Positions 50,401 to 63,340 of a DNA stretch of 64,000 nucleotides are shown piece by piece. The notes below the pieces were generated by a model. It was not told where the DNA came from. It searched no databases and worked only from the letters and a program-made list of their open reading frames with translations. Source of the stretch: Vanilla planifolia (taxonomy: Eukaryota; Streptophyta; Magnoliopsida; Asparagales; Orchidaceae); NCBI GenBank assembly GCA_023846275.1, contig JAIUJO010000069.1, positions 1,767,242 to 1,831,241 on the forward strand, in the 5' to 3' direction. Each line of letters opens with the position of its first letter. Position 1 is the stretch's first letter. Position numbers and translations under genes: made by a program.

Positions 50401-53400
50401 TCCTTTGAATTACAATGAATTACCATAATAAGTTCAAATACATTAAAATATTTTTTTAAGATTAAGTAAATAAATAATAATGTAGAAATGACATAAATTG
50501 AAGTAGTCTATTATAATGAAATCATGGTGATATAAAAGTCAAACAAGAGGAGATGTAGAGTCACATAACAAAGAAAGCAAGTCAATGCAAAACTTTTAAA
50601 GAAATTAGATAAATAATAGTAAAAAATTACATTCGAAGGCAATAAGGAGATCGAGTGCAACAACCTAATTTGTGAGATAAGGTTTCAATAAAAATAACAT
50701 ATTAGTTTTACTAAAGCACTAAAAATAAAAAAAAAGTTTTTTTATTAGATAAAGCTTATCAAAACTAGTCCAAAGACATATGTTTCATCATAACTAGAAT
50801 GTGTTTTGATTAACTAAGAAAAAATCGTAAATATAAACAAATAATAATAATATAATATTTTACTTTGAAGTAATTATGTATAAAACTTGAAATGAGATAA
50901 ATCTAAGCAAAGTAATTTATCCAAAACAAAGTTATGTACAAGTCAAACAAAAAGAGAATATTATAACATAATATTGTACCCAATTTAATTAAAACACTTT
51001 TGCGAAATTAGATACATTATATACAAATTGTTTATTCAAAGATACTAAGGAGACCGAGTGTAACATCCTAAATAATCAAATATTAGACAAATTAAAATAT
51101 ATCACAAAGCATGAAAAACATATGGAAATAAAATAATTAAAAATATCAGATAAAAATTTAAACCAATAAAGCTCAATGAGAAGACCTATCAATGTTTATT
51201 TTTCCTCAATCATTAAATCTATTATGAAAAACAATCACAAAAAAAGTATGCCAAAATCTAGGGTAACAAATAATTTTAAAATATAAAAATGAAAGCCTTA
51301 CTATATAGAGTATATGGACACAATTCTAGCAACATTTCTCTTGTGACCAACGAATTTCAATCATAATTATTATGAATTGCAAAAACAAATAGCATAAATA
51401 ATTATAAATTGTTATTTGAATACTAAGAAAATATATATTAAATTTTAAATGAGAAAACTTGATGCAATTTAATATAATCAAATCATAGCATTGTGAAGGA
51501 CACAAAAGAAGAAATTAGACATTATAGTGACATAGTAAAATCAAAGCAAAATATTTGAATAAATAAGATAAAATTACATGGAAAAGTTGCTTCCAATATA
51601 CTAAAGCAATTTAAAACAACATTATTGATCATAAATATGTTACAAATTTAAATATTTCATAACAAAGCATGGAAAAATTCTAGAAAATAAATATTTAAAG
51701 ACATAAAAAATTTTAAATACATAAAGATTATCAGGACATGTCAAGTAACCTCTCTTATATTTCAATTGAACTTTTTTAGAATTACTACGAATTACCAAAA
51801 TAAATAAGAAATTAAAAAAATAATATAATTTTAATACTAAAAAAATATAATTTATTTTAAATGAGATAGCCAAAAAAAATAAAACATTTTATTAAATGAG
51901 ATAATAGTATAAAATTGATACATTAATATATCCTATATAGATTGATTATACCATCATCTATCCTCAAATAAGGTACCAGTAAAAATGTCTCAAAATCTTA
52001 AAAAATAAGATTACTTAAAAAATAAATATTTTATAAGACAGAGCGCATCTAATCGAGCACTTTGACATGCTTTCTTAGTCGAACCTCTTTTGCACTTACT
52101 AAGTATCGCCATAGTTAATAAATAGAAATAATAACAAATCATTATTTCAATATTAAGTAATATATAGATATATATATATTAACATTGAAGTGAGGTAAAC
52201 ATAAATAATTTAAAAAAGAACATTTAATTGGATAAAAAACATCGATATGAGTCTAGTGATGTTTCCTTTATCTCGATCAATGCTCATTTCGAATTATTCA
52301 AAATTAACAAAATAAAAAAGCACAAATAACATAAATTTTTATTGTAATTTTATTTAAAATTTATTAAAATTGAAGTGATATACATCAAAGTAATGTAATT
52401 AAAAAAATTAACCTTGTGTAAAGATCAAGTGAGAGAAGATTAAGTGTTAGATAGCAATATGACAAAATTAAAGCAAGAATATTTCAAAAAAATGATAAAG
52501 TTTATATGAACATTATATTCTAACACACTAAGGACATTGAGTATAATACTCTTGTTTGCCAAATATGGTCCTAATGAAAATGTCTTGTATGGCATACCAA
52601 AACTCTAGAGAAAAATACCTAAAAAATAGAAATGAATATTTGGTATGATAACCCAATTCAAGATAAGTCCTATGATAATTATTTTCTCTCAATCATATTT
52701 TTTTGAATTACTACTAAATAACAAAATAAAAAAGATAAATAATAGTATGTTAATATAAAAATAATAAGTTAATGTTAATTAATATTGAAATAAGATAAAT
52801 TAATGTATTAAAATATAACAACAACAAAGTAATAAAAATCTTGCTTGACAAAAAACTTAGAGTTTCACAGTAATATAGCCAAATGAAAGCCAGAACTTAG
52901 AAGAAAGGAGATAAATTAAATAAGAAATTTGTATTCCAAAATACTAAGTAGATTTAGTGTAATATCATTTATCATTAAATGAGCTACGAATCAAAATATC
53001 TTATAAAGGCTACAAATTCCATAATATATATGAATATATATATATATAATAAACTTTTCACTCAGTAAATCTTTTAAAGATGAATAAACAAATCTTTGAT
53101 TCAAATAGAATAGGCCTCATGTTTTTTTATTACAAATAAACTAAGTAAATTTGCACAAATAATAAAAAAATATTATTTTAATAATAAGTTAAAAGTTATT
53201 AATGCTCAAATTTGATAACTAAAGCAATGTAATATGACACAATCAAAGTGATGTAAATATTACACAAGAGGAGAAAGTTATATTCTAAGATACTAAATTG
53301 TTCAGTGTAATATCCTCGGATTGATAAATTTGTACAAATTAAAATGCCTCATATGGAAAGCAAAAATTATAGAAAATGATCATTTAAAATTATAAAAATA

Positions 53401-56400
53401 AAATTTAATTGAATATATCTTGTCAAGATGATTCTAATGATGTTTGTTTCTTCTAAATTTGAACACATTTGGAATTACAATGAATTAATATATTAGATAA
53501 TATAAAATAACAATAAAATATTTTTTTTAATAATTCATAATTTAAATTGAAGAAAAAACAAGGTAAAATGAAGTAAAAAAATATAATGAAATCAAATCAA
53601 CGAAAATATCACTCAAGAAAACATCAAAGTTATATAGTAATATAACCAAACTAATGAGAAAAATTAGTGAAATGAGATAAATTCTCTGAGAATTTACCAT
53701 TGAAAGATATAACGGATATTGATTATAACATCCTTAATTTTCTAATAAGAAATCAGTCAAAATATTAAAAAAAATTAAAAAATTATAAATTAAAAAGTAT
53801 TATAAAAAATAATTTGAAAATGAAAAAAATATTTTGTTATATAAAACTTGTCAAGATGAGTGCAATGATCTCAATTTCATCTTAAAAATAGCTTATTTGG
53901 AATTGTAATAAATTAAAAAAAACAAATGAGCATTAATAATTGTAACATATTATTTTAACATTAATAAAATATTCATTAATACAAAAATGATTCAAATTGA
54001 AACAATATAATGCAAGTAAATCAAGTAAAGTAAAATGAGAAGAAATTTAGAGTTATATAATAAAACTGCCAAATCAAAATAAAACATTTGTACAAATAAG
54101 AGATAATAATATAAAGGAAGTTCTATTAAATAAACCAAGTAGATGGAGTGTGATATCCACAACGATCAAATTAGATACAAAATAATATCTGATAAAAATA
54201 AAAAAACATCGTAAAAATAAAAGATTAAAAAATATATAAATGAATATTTTTATTTGATATTGACCTTGTTCAAAACAATATTTTTTAAATATTAAAAATA
54301 TTTATATTAAACAACAACTTGGATAAAATTAATGAAAGTAATATAAGAAAATCAAAGAAAATAATTGTAGAAATAAGAAGCACTTTACGAGAGAGTTGTA
54401 CTTCAAAAAATATTAATGACATCGAGTGTAACCTCCTTGATAATCGAATAAGGTACAAACTAAAAATATCTTATAAAGTGTGCTAAAGCCTTTGAAAATA
54501 AAATATCAAAACAAATGAAAATGAATATTTATTTTAATAGAGCTTGCCAAGACAAATCCAAAATTTTAGTGTGTCATAGGTTAACAATGTTTGAAATTAT
54601 ACTGAATTAACAAAGTAATTATAAATAAAAAAATATATATTATTATTTTAATACTAAGCAAATAAATATTAATGCCGAAATATTAAAATTTTAAATAATA
54701 TAATTTAACCAAATCAAGGCGATGTAATGGTAAGTTGAGAGAATATTTTGAGTAACATAGTAACACAACAAAACCAAAGAGAAATATTTAAAGAGATGAG
54801 ATAAAATATAAAGAAAGTTGCATTCTATGATGCTTTGGAGATCAAATGTAACTTCCTTGATTGTATAATTAGGTATGAATGAAAATGCATCATAAAACTC
54901 ATCAAAATGTTTGAAAATAAAATGCTAAATAATTTAAAAATAAAAAATGAATGTTTAATTCAATGTAGTCAATCAAGATGGGTCCAACAAGTTTCATTTC
55001 ATCTTGATTAGATATTGTTCGAAATTATGTCATATCAGAGAACTAAATAGGCATAAGTAATTATCATTATTATAATACTATAAGTGAATATACATTAAAC
55101 CTAAATTGAAATATATTAAAGCATTATATTGTATCAAAATCAAAGCGATGTAAAAGACACATCAGAGGAGATTTGATGTTGCATAACAATATAGCCAGCT
55201 GAAAGAAAATATTTGATTATATGAGATAAATTTATATGAAAATTGAAATAAAATATACAAAAAGGGTGGAGTGTAACAGATAGTTCATCAAAATAATTAT
55301 GAATGAAAACATTTCTCAAATCATATAAACAATAATAAAAAAAAATAGTTGAAAATAATGAAATTAATATTGAACTAGATAAAGCTTTTTGAGAGGACTA
55401 TAATGAATTTTGTATTATCTTGATGAGACCACGTTTGGAATTTCTACTAATTACTAAACTGAATATAAATTGAAAATTCAATGGAATATATTTAAGAAAT
55501 ATAGTTATCCAAATCAGGGAAATATAAAGGTCACACTAGAGAAGACATAGTGTTACATGGTAAATTAACAAAATCAAAGTGCAAAATAAGAATAAATTGG
55601 ATAAATTGTATAAGAAAGTTGAATTTTTGAGAACTAATGACATCATGTGTAGCATCCTCGTTCATTAAATTAGGTAAAAAATAAAATATTTAAAATATAT
55701 AAATGAATATTTAATTAGAATAAGGTAATCGAGATGAGCCTTACGATATTATTCTAAACTATAACAAAACGTAGTAAGTATTATTGAGAAATTAACGAAA
55801 TAAATAAGTATAAATAATTAAAAAAATTTGCAATATTATGAAAATTCATATTATAGAGGAAACAAGATAAATTGAATTAACATGATATAAAAAAATCAAG
55901 GTGATGTCAGGGTTACTCGAGGGAAGATTTAGATTTACATTGTCATATTTCATAATCTAAGTGAAAATGTTGAGGAAGTGAGATTAAATGTAGAAGAATA
56001 ATACATTTGTAGACATTGAAGAGATAAATGTAATATGTTCACTTATGATAGGTACAAAATAAAATATTTTATAAACATTGCTAAAAGTAAAAATAAATAT
56101 CTAAAAATATAAATTTAGTATTTTATTATATAGAGTCTATCAAGATAGTCTAATGATATTACTTTTATCTCGATTAGACTTTGTTTAAAATTACTATGAA
56201 TTATCAAATTAATAAGCATAAATAATATTAAATTATTATTTTAATATTCAGTAAAAATATATGCTAGTTAAAAGTGTTAATTTGAAACATTGTAATATAA
56301 CCCAATGTGAAGGTCACCTGCTAAAAGATTTAGTGTTAAATAGTTATTTGTCTAAAAAAGGCAAAATATTTGAAAAAATGAAAAAAATGATATAAGAATG

Positions 56401-57007
56401 TTTGATTCAAACATACAATGGAAGTTTAGTGTAATATTGTCCATCATAAAATAATATAAATCAAAATATGTCATATATATGTAAAACTTTATGAAAATAA
56501 AATTTTTAAAAATATTAAAACATATATTTTGATGGATAGAGCTTGTTAAGATGAGCCAAAAAATGTTTGTTTCATGTGAATCAAACATTGTCTAGAATTA
56601 CTACAAATTGATAAAGTGTAAAAAATAACAAATTATTTTTTCTAATTAAAGAAATTTTATTACTACTAAACATGAGATAAATTAAATGTTGTAATATTAG
56701 AACATCAACACAAAAATTTGAAGAAATGAGATCAACTGTATGAAATAATTGCATTTCAAGATACATAAAGAGATCAAGTGTAACAAGCATAATCACCAAA
56801 AAAGGAATCAATAAAATTGTCTCATAAAATAAGCCAAAATATTTGAAAATAAAATATTTAAAAATATAAAAATAAATATTTAATTAGATAAAGCTTGTGT
56901 AGTTGTTTCAAATTTTATTTTCATCTTTATTAGATCTTATTGGGATTACTAAAAGTTTCCCTAACAAATAAGAAAAATAAATAGTAACTTGTAATTATAA
57001 TAATAAG

Positions 57008-57034
57008 TATATATATATATATATACATATATAT
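57008..57034. repeat. TA microsatellite inside a satellite monomer
   Basis: About 27 bp of alternating AT replacing the usual 'aaatatatattaaagc' box of the monomer. Smaller expansions occupy the same register near 52,158-52,180. Confidence 0.9.
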
Positions 57035-60000
57035 TAAAGCCAAAATAGGATGAATTGATGTAATATAACACACACAAATAAAAGAGGTACAATGGTCATA
57101 CAAGAGGAGATTTAGAGTTACATAAAAATAAAACCAAACCAAAGTAATGTTTTCGAATCAAGGAGATAAATTGTACGAGAAAGTTGTATTGCAAGATACT
57201 AAGGAGATCAAGTGTGACATCCTAATCATGGAATAAGATACAAATAGAAATATCAAAAACTCATGCAAATACCACAAAACAAAAAAATTTAAAAATATAA
57301 AATTGAATATTTCTCATTAAGATGAGCATAATGACCTTTTCATTATGTCAATAAGACCACATTTAGAATACTATCAATTTCCAAGTTAAAGTAGAATAAA
57401 TAATACATAATTAATACGTTAATTTGAAGTAAATATATGTTGAAGTCGAAATGAAAAATATTGAAACAATCTAAAATAACGAAAAAAAAAAATTGTAAAG
57501 GACACGCATGAGGAGATTAAGGTTTACGTGGTAATATAGCAATCTAAAAGAAAACAAATTGAAGAATTATGTAGATATAATAAAAAGTTGCATTACATGC
57601 TAGTAAGGAGATTAAGAGTGGTATCCTTTATTATCAAAGCTTGGAATGCCTAATCCCTAATTCCTATACATCCTTTATTATCAAAGTTGTAAGAATTTAA
57701 ATGTCTCATTAAGCCTATCCAACGTTATAAAATAAAGAATTTGAAAATATAAAAATGAATACTAAAATGGATAGACCTCTCAATTAGACCTCCTTTTGAA
57801 TTATAAAATTATATAAGTATAAATATCAACAAAAAATTATTTTAATGTTAAAAAATATATATTAAAGCTAAAAATAGAAAAATTGAATCAAAGCAATATA
57901 TCCAAATCAAAGTAATGTAAAGGTCACATAAGAAGAGATTTAGAGTTGCAAAGCTATATAACAAAATTAATGTCAAAAGCTTAAACAAATGAGAAAAATT
58001 ACAAGGGAATATTGTTTTGCAAGGTACTTAAGTATATCAAGTGCACCACCTTTATTGATTAAATTAGATAGTAATCTAAATGTCTTGCAAAGGTTTCTTT
58101 GACTTCAAAAAATAAAATATTTATCCACAAAGAAATGAATCTTTAATTTGATAAACCTCTCGAGCAAGCTCAATGATAGTTGTTTCGTCTCAATTAATTC
58201 TCATATGAAATTTCTTCAAATTTCTAAAGTAAATAAACATAAAAACTTGTAAATTATTATTTAAATTTTAGTAAATATATCTTAAAGCTAAAATAAGGTA
58301 AATTGAAGCATTATATTATAACAAAAATACTGAATTGTAAATGTCACACAAGAGATGTAGATACGTAGCATAAATGCAAAATAAAAAAGACAATTGTGAA
58401 AAACTTAGACAAATTTTATGGGAAAGCCTATAACAACATGTTAAAGTGATCAAGTGTAATATTTTTTACAATAAGTTCATGTGTGAATGTCAAAATCTCA
58501 TAAAGCATACAAGACCCAAAAACTAAACATTTTAAGAGGACAAAAAAGTGAATATTAAATTGTGTAAAGCTGATCAAGATGAGTCTAACAATGTTTTTCT
58601 TCTCCCAACTAGACCACATTTAATGTTATCGAGAATTATAAGAATAAATTAGCATAAATGATAGTCAATTGTTTCTCAATATTCAAAAAATATATATTAA
58701 AGTTGAGTGTGACATATCAATTTCTAAAATTTGAATAAATAAAATAAATTGCATAAAATGTTGCCTTCTAATATGTAAAATAGATCGAGGGTAAATCCTC
58801 GATTGTCACTAAAGGCATGAATAGAAATACCAAAAAAATCATGCCAAACCTAAAGAAAAAAATTAAAATTCCAATAATGAATATGTAATAAGATATAGCT
58901 CATCGAATTGATTGAAGCAATGATTGTTCTATCTCATCAAAATGCATTTGGAATTACAAAGAATTACCAAGTAAATAAAAAATAACAATAATATATTATT
59001 TTATAGATAAAATTGGATAAATTAAAGGAATGTAATATAAAGAAATCAAACAAAAGAACTAGTCGGATAATAAAAATTTAGTGTTGCAATAAATATAACA
59101 AAATGAAAGTGCAAAATGTAAAGGAATGAGAGAACTTATACATGAAAGTACGTTTTAAAATTCAAAAACAACTAAGTATAACATCCTCAATCATCAAATA
59201 AGATATGAATCTAAATCTCTTATAAATATTATAAAAATGCTCGAAATTAAAAGATTAACAATTTTAAATGTGAATTTCTAATGGGATAGAGCCATCAAAA
59301 TCTATCCAACAACTTTTATATCTTCTCAATTAGGCCTCATTTTTAATTTATACTAATTAGAAAATTAAATAATCTTAAATAATAATACATTACTTATTTA
59401 ATATTAAAATAAATATACATTAAAGCAAAGATAAGACAAATTAAAGAACACAAATAAAATCAAAATTATAATGACATAAATGTCATAAGAGAAAAGATTT
59501 TGCATTACATAGTAATATAATGAAATCAGTGAAAAAAATTTAAAAAATGCTATACATTATATGGAAAAGTTGCATTCCAAGGCACTCATGAGATTGAGCA
59601 TAAGATTATTAATCATCAAATCAAGTTTGAATAAAAATTTCTCTTAAAATAGTCTAAAACCATAGAAAATGAAATATTTATAAATATAGAAATTTATATT
59701 TAATTGGCAAGGCTTTTTGAGGCTAGTTCAACAACATTAGTTTTATCTCAATTGGACATCGTTTTGAATTACTAAAAACTTTGATTAACATAAGTAATAA
59801 AAATCATTATTTTTTAAAGTTAAGTAAATATATATTAAAGTTTTGAAATGATAAATTTAGACAATGTAATATATCTAAATCATAGCGATCTAAAGATCCC
59901 ACAACTGGAAATTTAGAGTTACTTAGTAATATAATCAAACAAAATCAAAAAATTTAAAAACATGTGATAAATTAAAAAGGATAGCAAAGAGATTGAGTGT

Positions 60001-62810
60001 AACATCACTAATCATCAATTCATGTATGAATCAAAAGCAAGCCTAAAGAATAGAAAATAAAATATTTCTAAATATAGAAATAAATATTTTGATTTAAAGG
60101 AGCACATCAAGACGAGTCAATTGACATTTTTTTATCAGACCTACTTTAGAATTACTACAAAGTGCTAATGTAAATAACAATGAAGAAATATAAATTATTG
60201 TTTTAATAATAAGTAAATATATGTTAAAACTAAAATTAAATAAACTGAAGCACTGTAATACAACAAACTTTAGAAAATTTTTAGGTCACATAAGAAAAAG
60301 TCTATAATTACATAGAAAAAAAATCCAAATAAAAAATAAAACTTTGGATGAAATGACAAATAATATATTGAAAAGTTGTGTTCTGAGATGCAAAAGATCT
60401 CGAATGCATTATCTTCAATCATCAAACTCAGCACAAATTAGAATGGCTTCTTTGGAAATTTTAAACCATAGAGAAAATATTTTTGAAAATACATAAATTA
60501 ATATTTAATTTGATAGAACTCATCTGGTTGTGTGTAACAACATTTGTTTCTTCTTGATCAGACATTTAATTACTAAACATTATCAAAATAAATAAGAATA
60601 AATAAAAATAAATTATTATTTTAATATACATTAAATATATATCAAAGAAAAAATACAACAAACTTAATTAATGTAATTTAACAAAATCAAAGAAAAGAAA
60701 ATGTCACATGATAAGAGATTTAGAGTTATACAATTATTTAACAAAATCGAAGCAAAAATGTTTTACAAATGAGATAAATCAAGAGCATTGAACCAAAAGA
60801 TTTAACATCCTTTCTCATCAAATCAAGTACGAATAATATTGTCTCATAAAACATGTCAAAGCCATAAAAAAAATAGAGTATTTTGAAATATTAAAATATG
60901 ATTTAGTTGAATAGTGCTTAACGATTCTAGTCCAATAACATTTGTTTCATCTCTAATAGTCCTAATTTTAAACTACTTTAATTTTCAAAAATAAATGAGC
61001 ATAAAAATTAATAAATTGTTATTTTTATATTATGTATGTATTTATTAAAGTTGAAATGACATTAATTAAAGAAAAATAATATAACCAAATCATGTTGATC
61101 AAAAAGTCACATGAGATGAGATGTAGTATTACGTGGTACAATAACAAAGTCAAGTAGAAAAAGCTTTGGAAAATGAGTTCATTTATTTGACAATGTTGCA
61201 TTGCATGATACTAAACGGATCGAAGGTAGTAGCTTCAATCATCTATTAAAGTTTGAATCAAAACAACTCAATAAGTAGGCAATGATATTATAAGAGAAAA
61301 TATTTAGAAATATATAAATTAATATTTTAATAGATAGAGCCCATTGAATTGAGTTCTATGATGTCTATTTAATCTCAATCATACCTTGACAAGAGTTATT
61401 GTAAATTAACAAATGGTACCAATTATAGAAGAAAATTAATATTCCAGGTGTTGAGGTGATCAAGTGTAACACTCACGATTATTAAATTTGGTACAAATCA
61501 AAATTTCTCATAAATCATTTCAAAACCATTGAAATTAAAATATTTAAAAGTTTAAAATTAGATCTTTGATAGGATATATCACTTTGAGATGAGTATAATA
61601 ACATTTATTTGCTCTCGATAGAACCAAATTTACAATTATTATGATATACCAAAGTAAATAAACATAAATCATAAAAGAAAATCTATATTAAATATATATT
61701 AAAGCTAAAATTGATAAAGTAAAGTAATGTAATATAACCGAAAAAAGCCATGTGAAAGCAATATAAGAGATGATTTATAGCTAAATCAAAACAAAGGATT
61801 GTAAAAAAATAAGAAAAGTTGTTGGGAATGTAAAATTCAAAGACACTTAGGAGTTAGCATGTAATATCTTTGGCTATAAAATAAGGCACAAATTAAACTT
61901 TCTTATAAAGTATTCCAAAATATTACAAAACAATATTTAAATATTTAGAAAATGAATATTTTTTTAGATAGAGTTCATTGAGATACATTAATTAACATTT
62001 TTTCATCTTAATTAGACCTTATTTTGGATTACTATGAATTACCCAAAAAAACCATAAATTATATTAATTTTTTAAAAATTTAAATATATAAATATTGAAG
62101 TTGAAATAAGATAAATTAAAACAATAAGGTATAACAAAACAAAAGTTTTCTAAAGGTCACACAAGTGGAGAATTATAGTTTCACAGTCATATAATAAAGT
62201 TGTAATGGATCACTTGGAAAAACTAAATAAATTATATGTCAACTTTGAATTACAAGCCACTAAGGGGATCTAGTATAACACTCTTGATGATCTAATCATG
62301 TATGAATCAAATGACTCATAATACAGGCCAAAAATCAAAACAAAATAGTTAAAGTATAAAAACTAAATTTAACTTTGATATAGCTCACTAATATGAATCC
62401 AATGATATTTGCTTCATGTTAATCAAAATTGTTTTAGGATTATTACAAAATAGATAAGCATATGTTGTAATAAATAATTATTTTAATGACAAATAAAACG
62501 ATATTAATGTAGGAATCAATGTATTAAAGCTAATTCAAAGTGACGTAAAGGTTATTCAAGAGGAGAAATAACATTACATAGTAATATAATATAATCAAAG
62601 AAAATATTTTGAATAAATTAGAAAACAATCTAAGGGAAAGTTTATTCCAAGATACAAAAAGTATTAAGTGTAACATCTTTGATCATCAAATTTGGTACAA
62701 ATGAAATATCTCATAAAATATGTAAAAAAAAAGAAAATTAAACATTTAAAAAAATATAAAAAATGAATATTTAATAAGATAAAACTCATCAATATGAACC
62801 AAACAAATCT

Positions 62811-63340
62811 TGTATGTTTGACGATAACAAACCTTAATTATTTCTAATATGTTTATTTAGATAAAATTTCAGATTTTAAGTAGTGATGCTCAAGTCCATG
62901 TGGGAACTTAAATAAGAAGATGTGTATATGTAAAATCACACATAGATCATTTTGGCTTGAGTGACAAACCATCAAGAGATATATTTTGAATTAAATTTTA
63001 GGTTTTTTTTTATTTTATCTAAATTACAGTGTTAATCTTGATATAAAAATTTGTTACAAATATGAAAACGAAATTTTAATTAAATTAATCATCTTAAAAT
63101 AATTAGGCTCCCAAAAAATTAATAAATCCTCATTGACTATTTTGAGAACAATTTTTTCTTATAATATCTTAGTAATTTCTCAATAAATTTTAAAAAACAT
63201 TATATTATAATTGTAATAACTAATTATTAAAAATAATACTATTTAAAAAAAGAATAGTTAAATTATATGGAGAAGGAACCAAAAGTAACGATAGTGCCTC
63301 AAAAACCCTATTTATCATATCAAGTATTTAAAATTGTAAC
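62811..63340 (+). repeat. Dispersed repeat copy C inserted in the satellite
   Basis: The satellite monomer is broken after its 'atgaaccaaacaaat' position and resumes near 63,345 (catcaagtgctacatcatta). Between lies sequence starting gtttgacgataacaaac (62,816-62,832). It also has gtaaaatcacacatagatca (62,930-62,949) and a 'tgttaatcttgat...acaaatatgaaaacgaaatttt' passage (63,030-63,078) matching copy A at 5,510-5,565. Homology to A is seen over about 280 bp; the rest of the insert is AT-rich and unassigned. It is probably a worn LTR fragment or non-autonomous element. Confidence 0.6.

Noticed and set aside
48768-58619. Minus-strand open frames of 60-80 codons inside the satellite
   Set aside because: They sit at different monomer phases, are not conserved between monomers, and have no recognisable domain.
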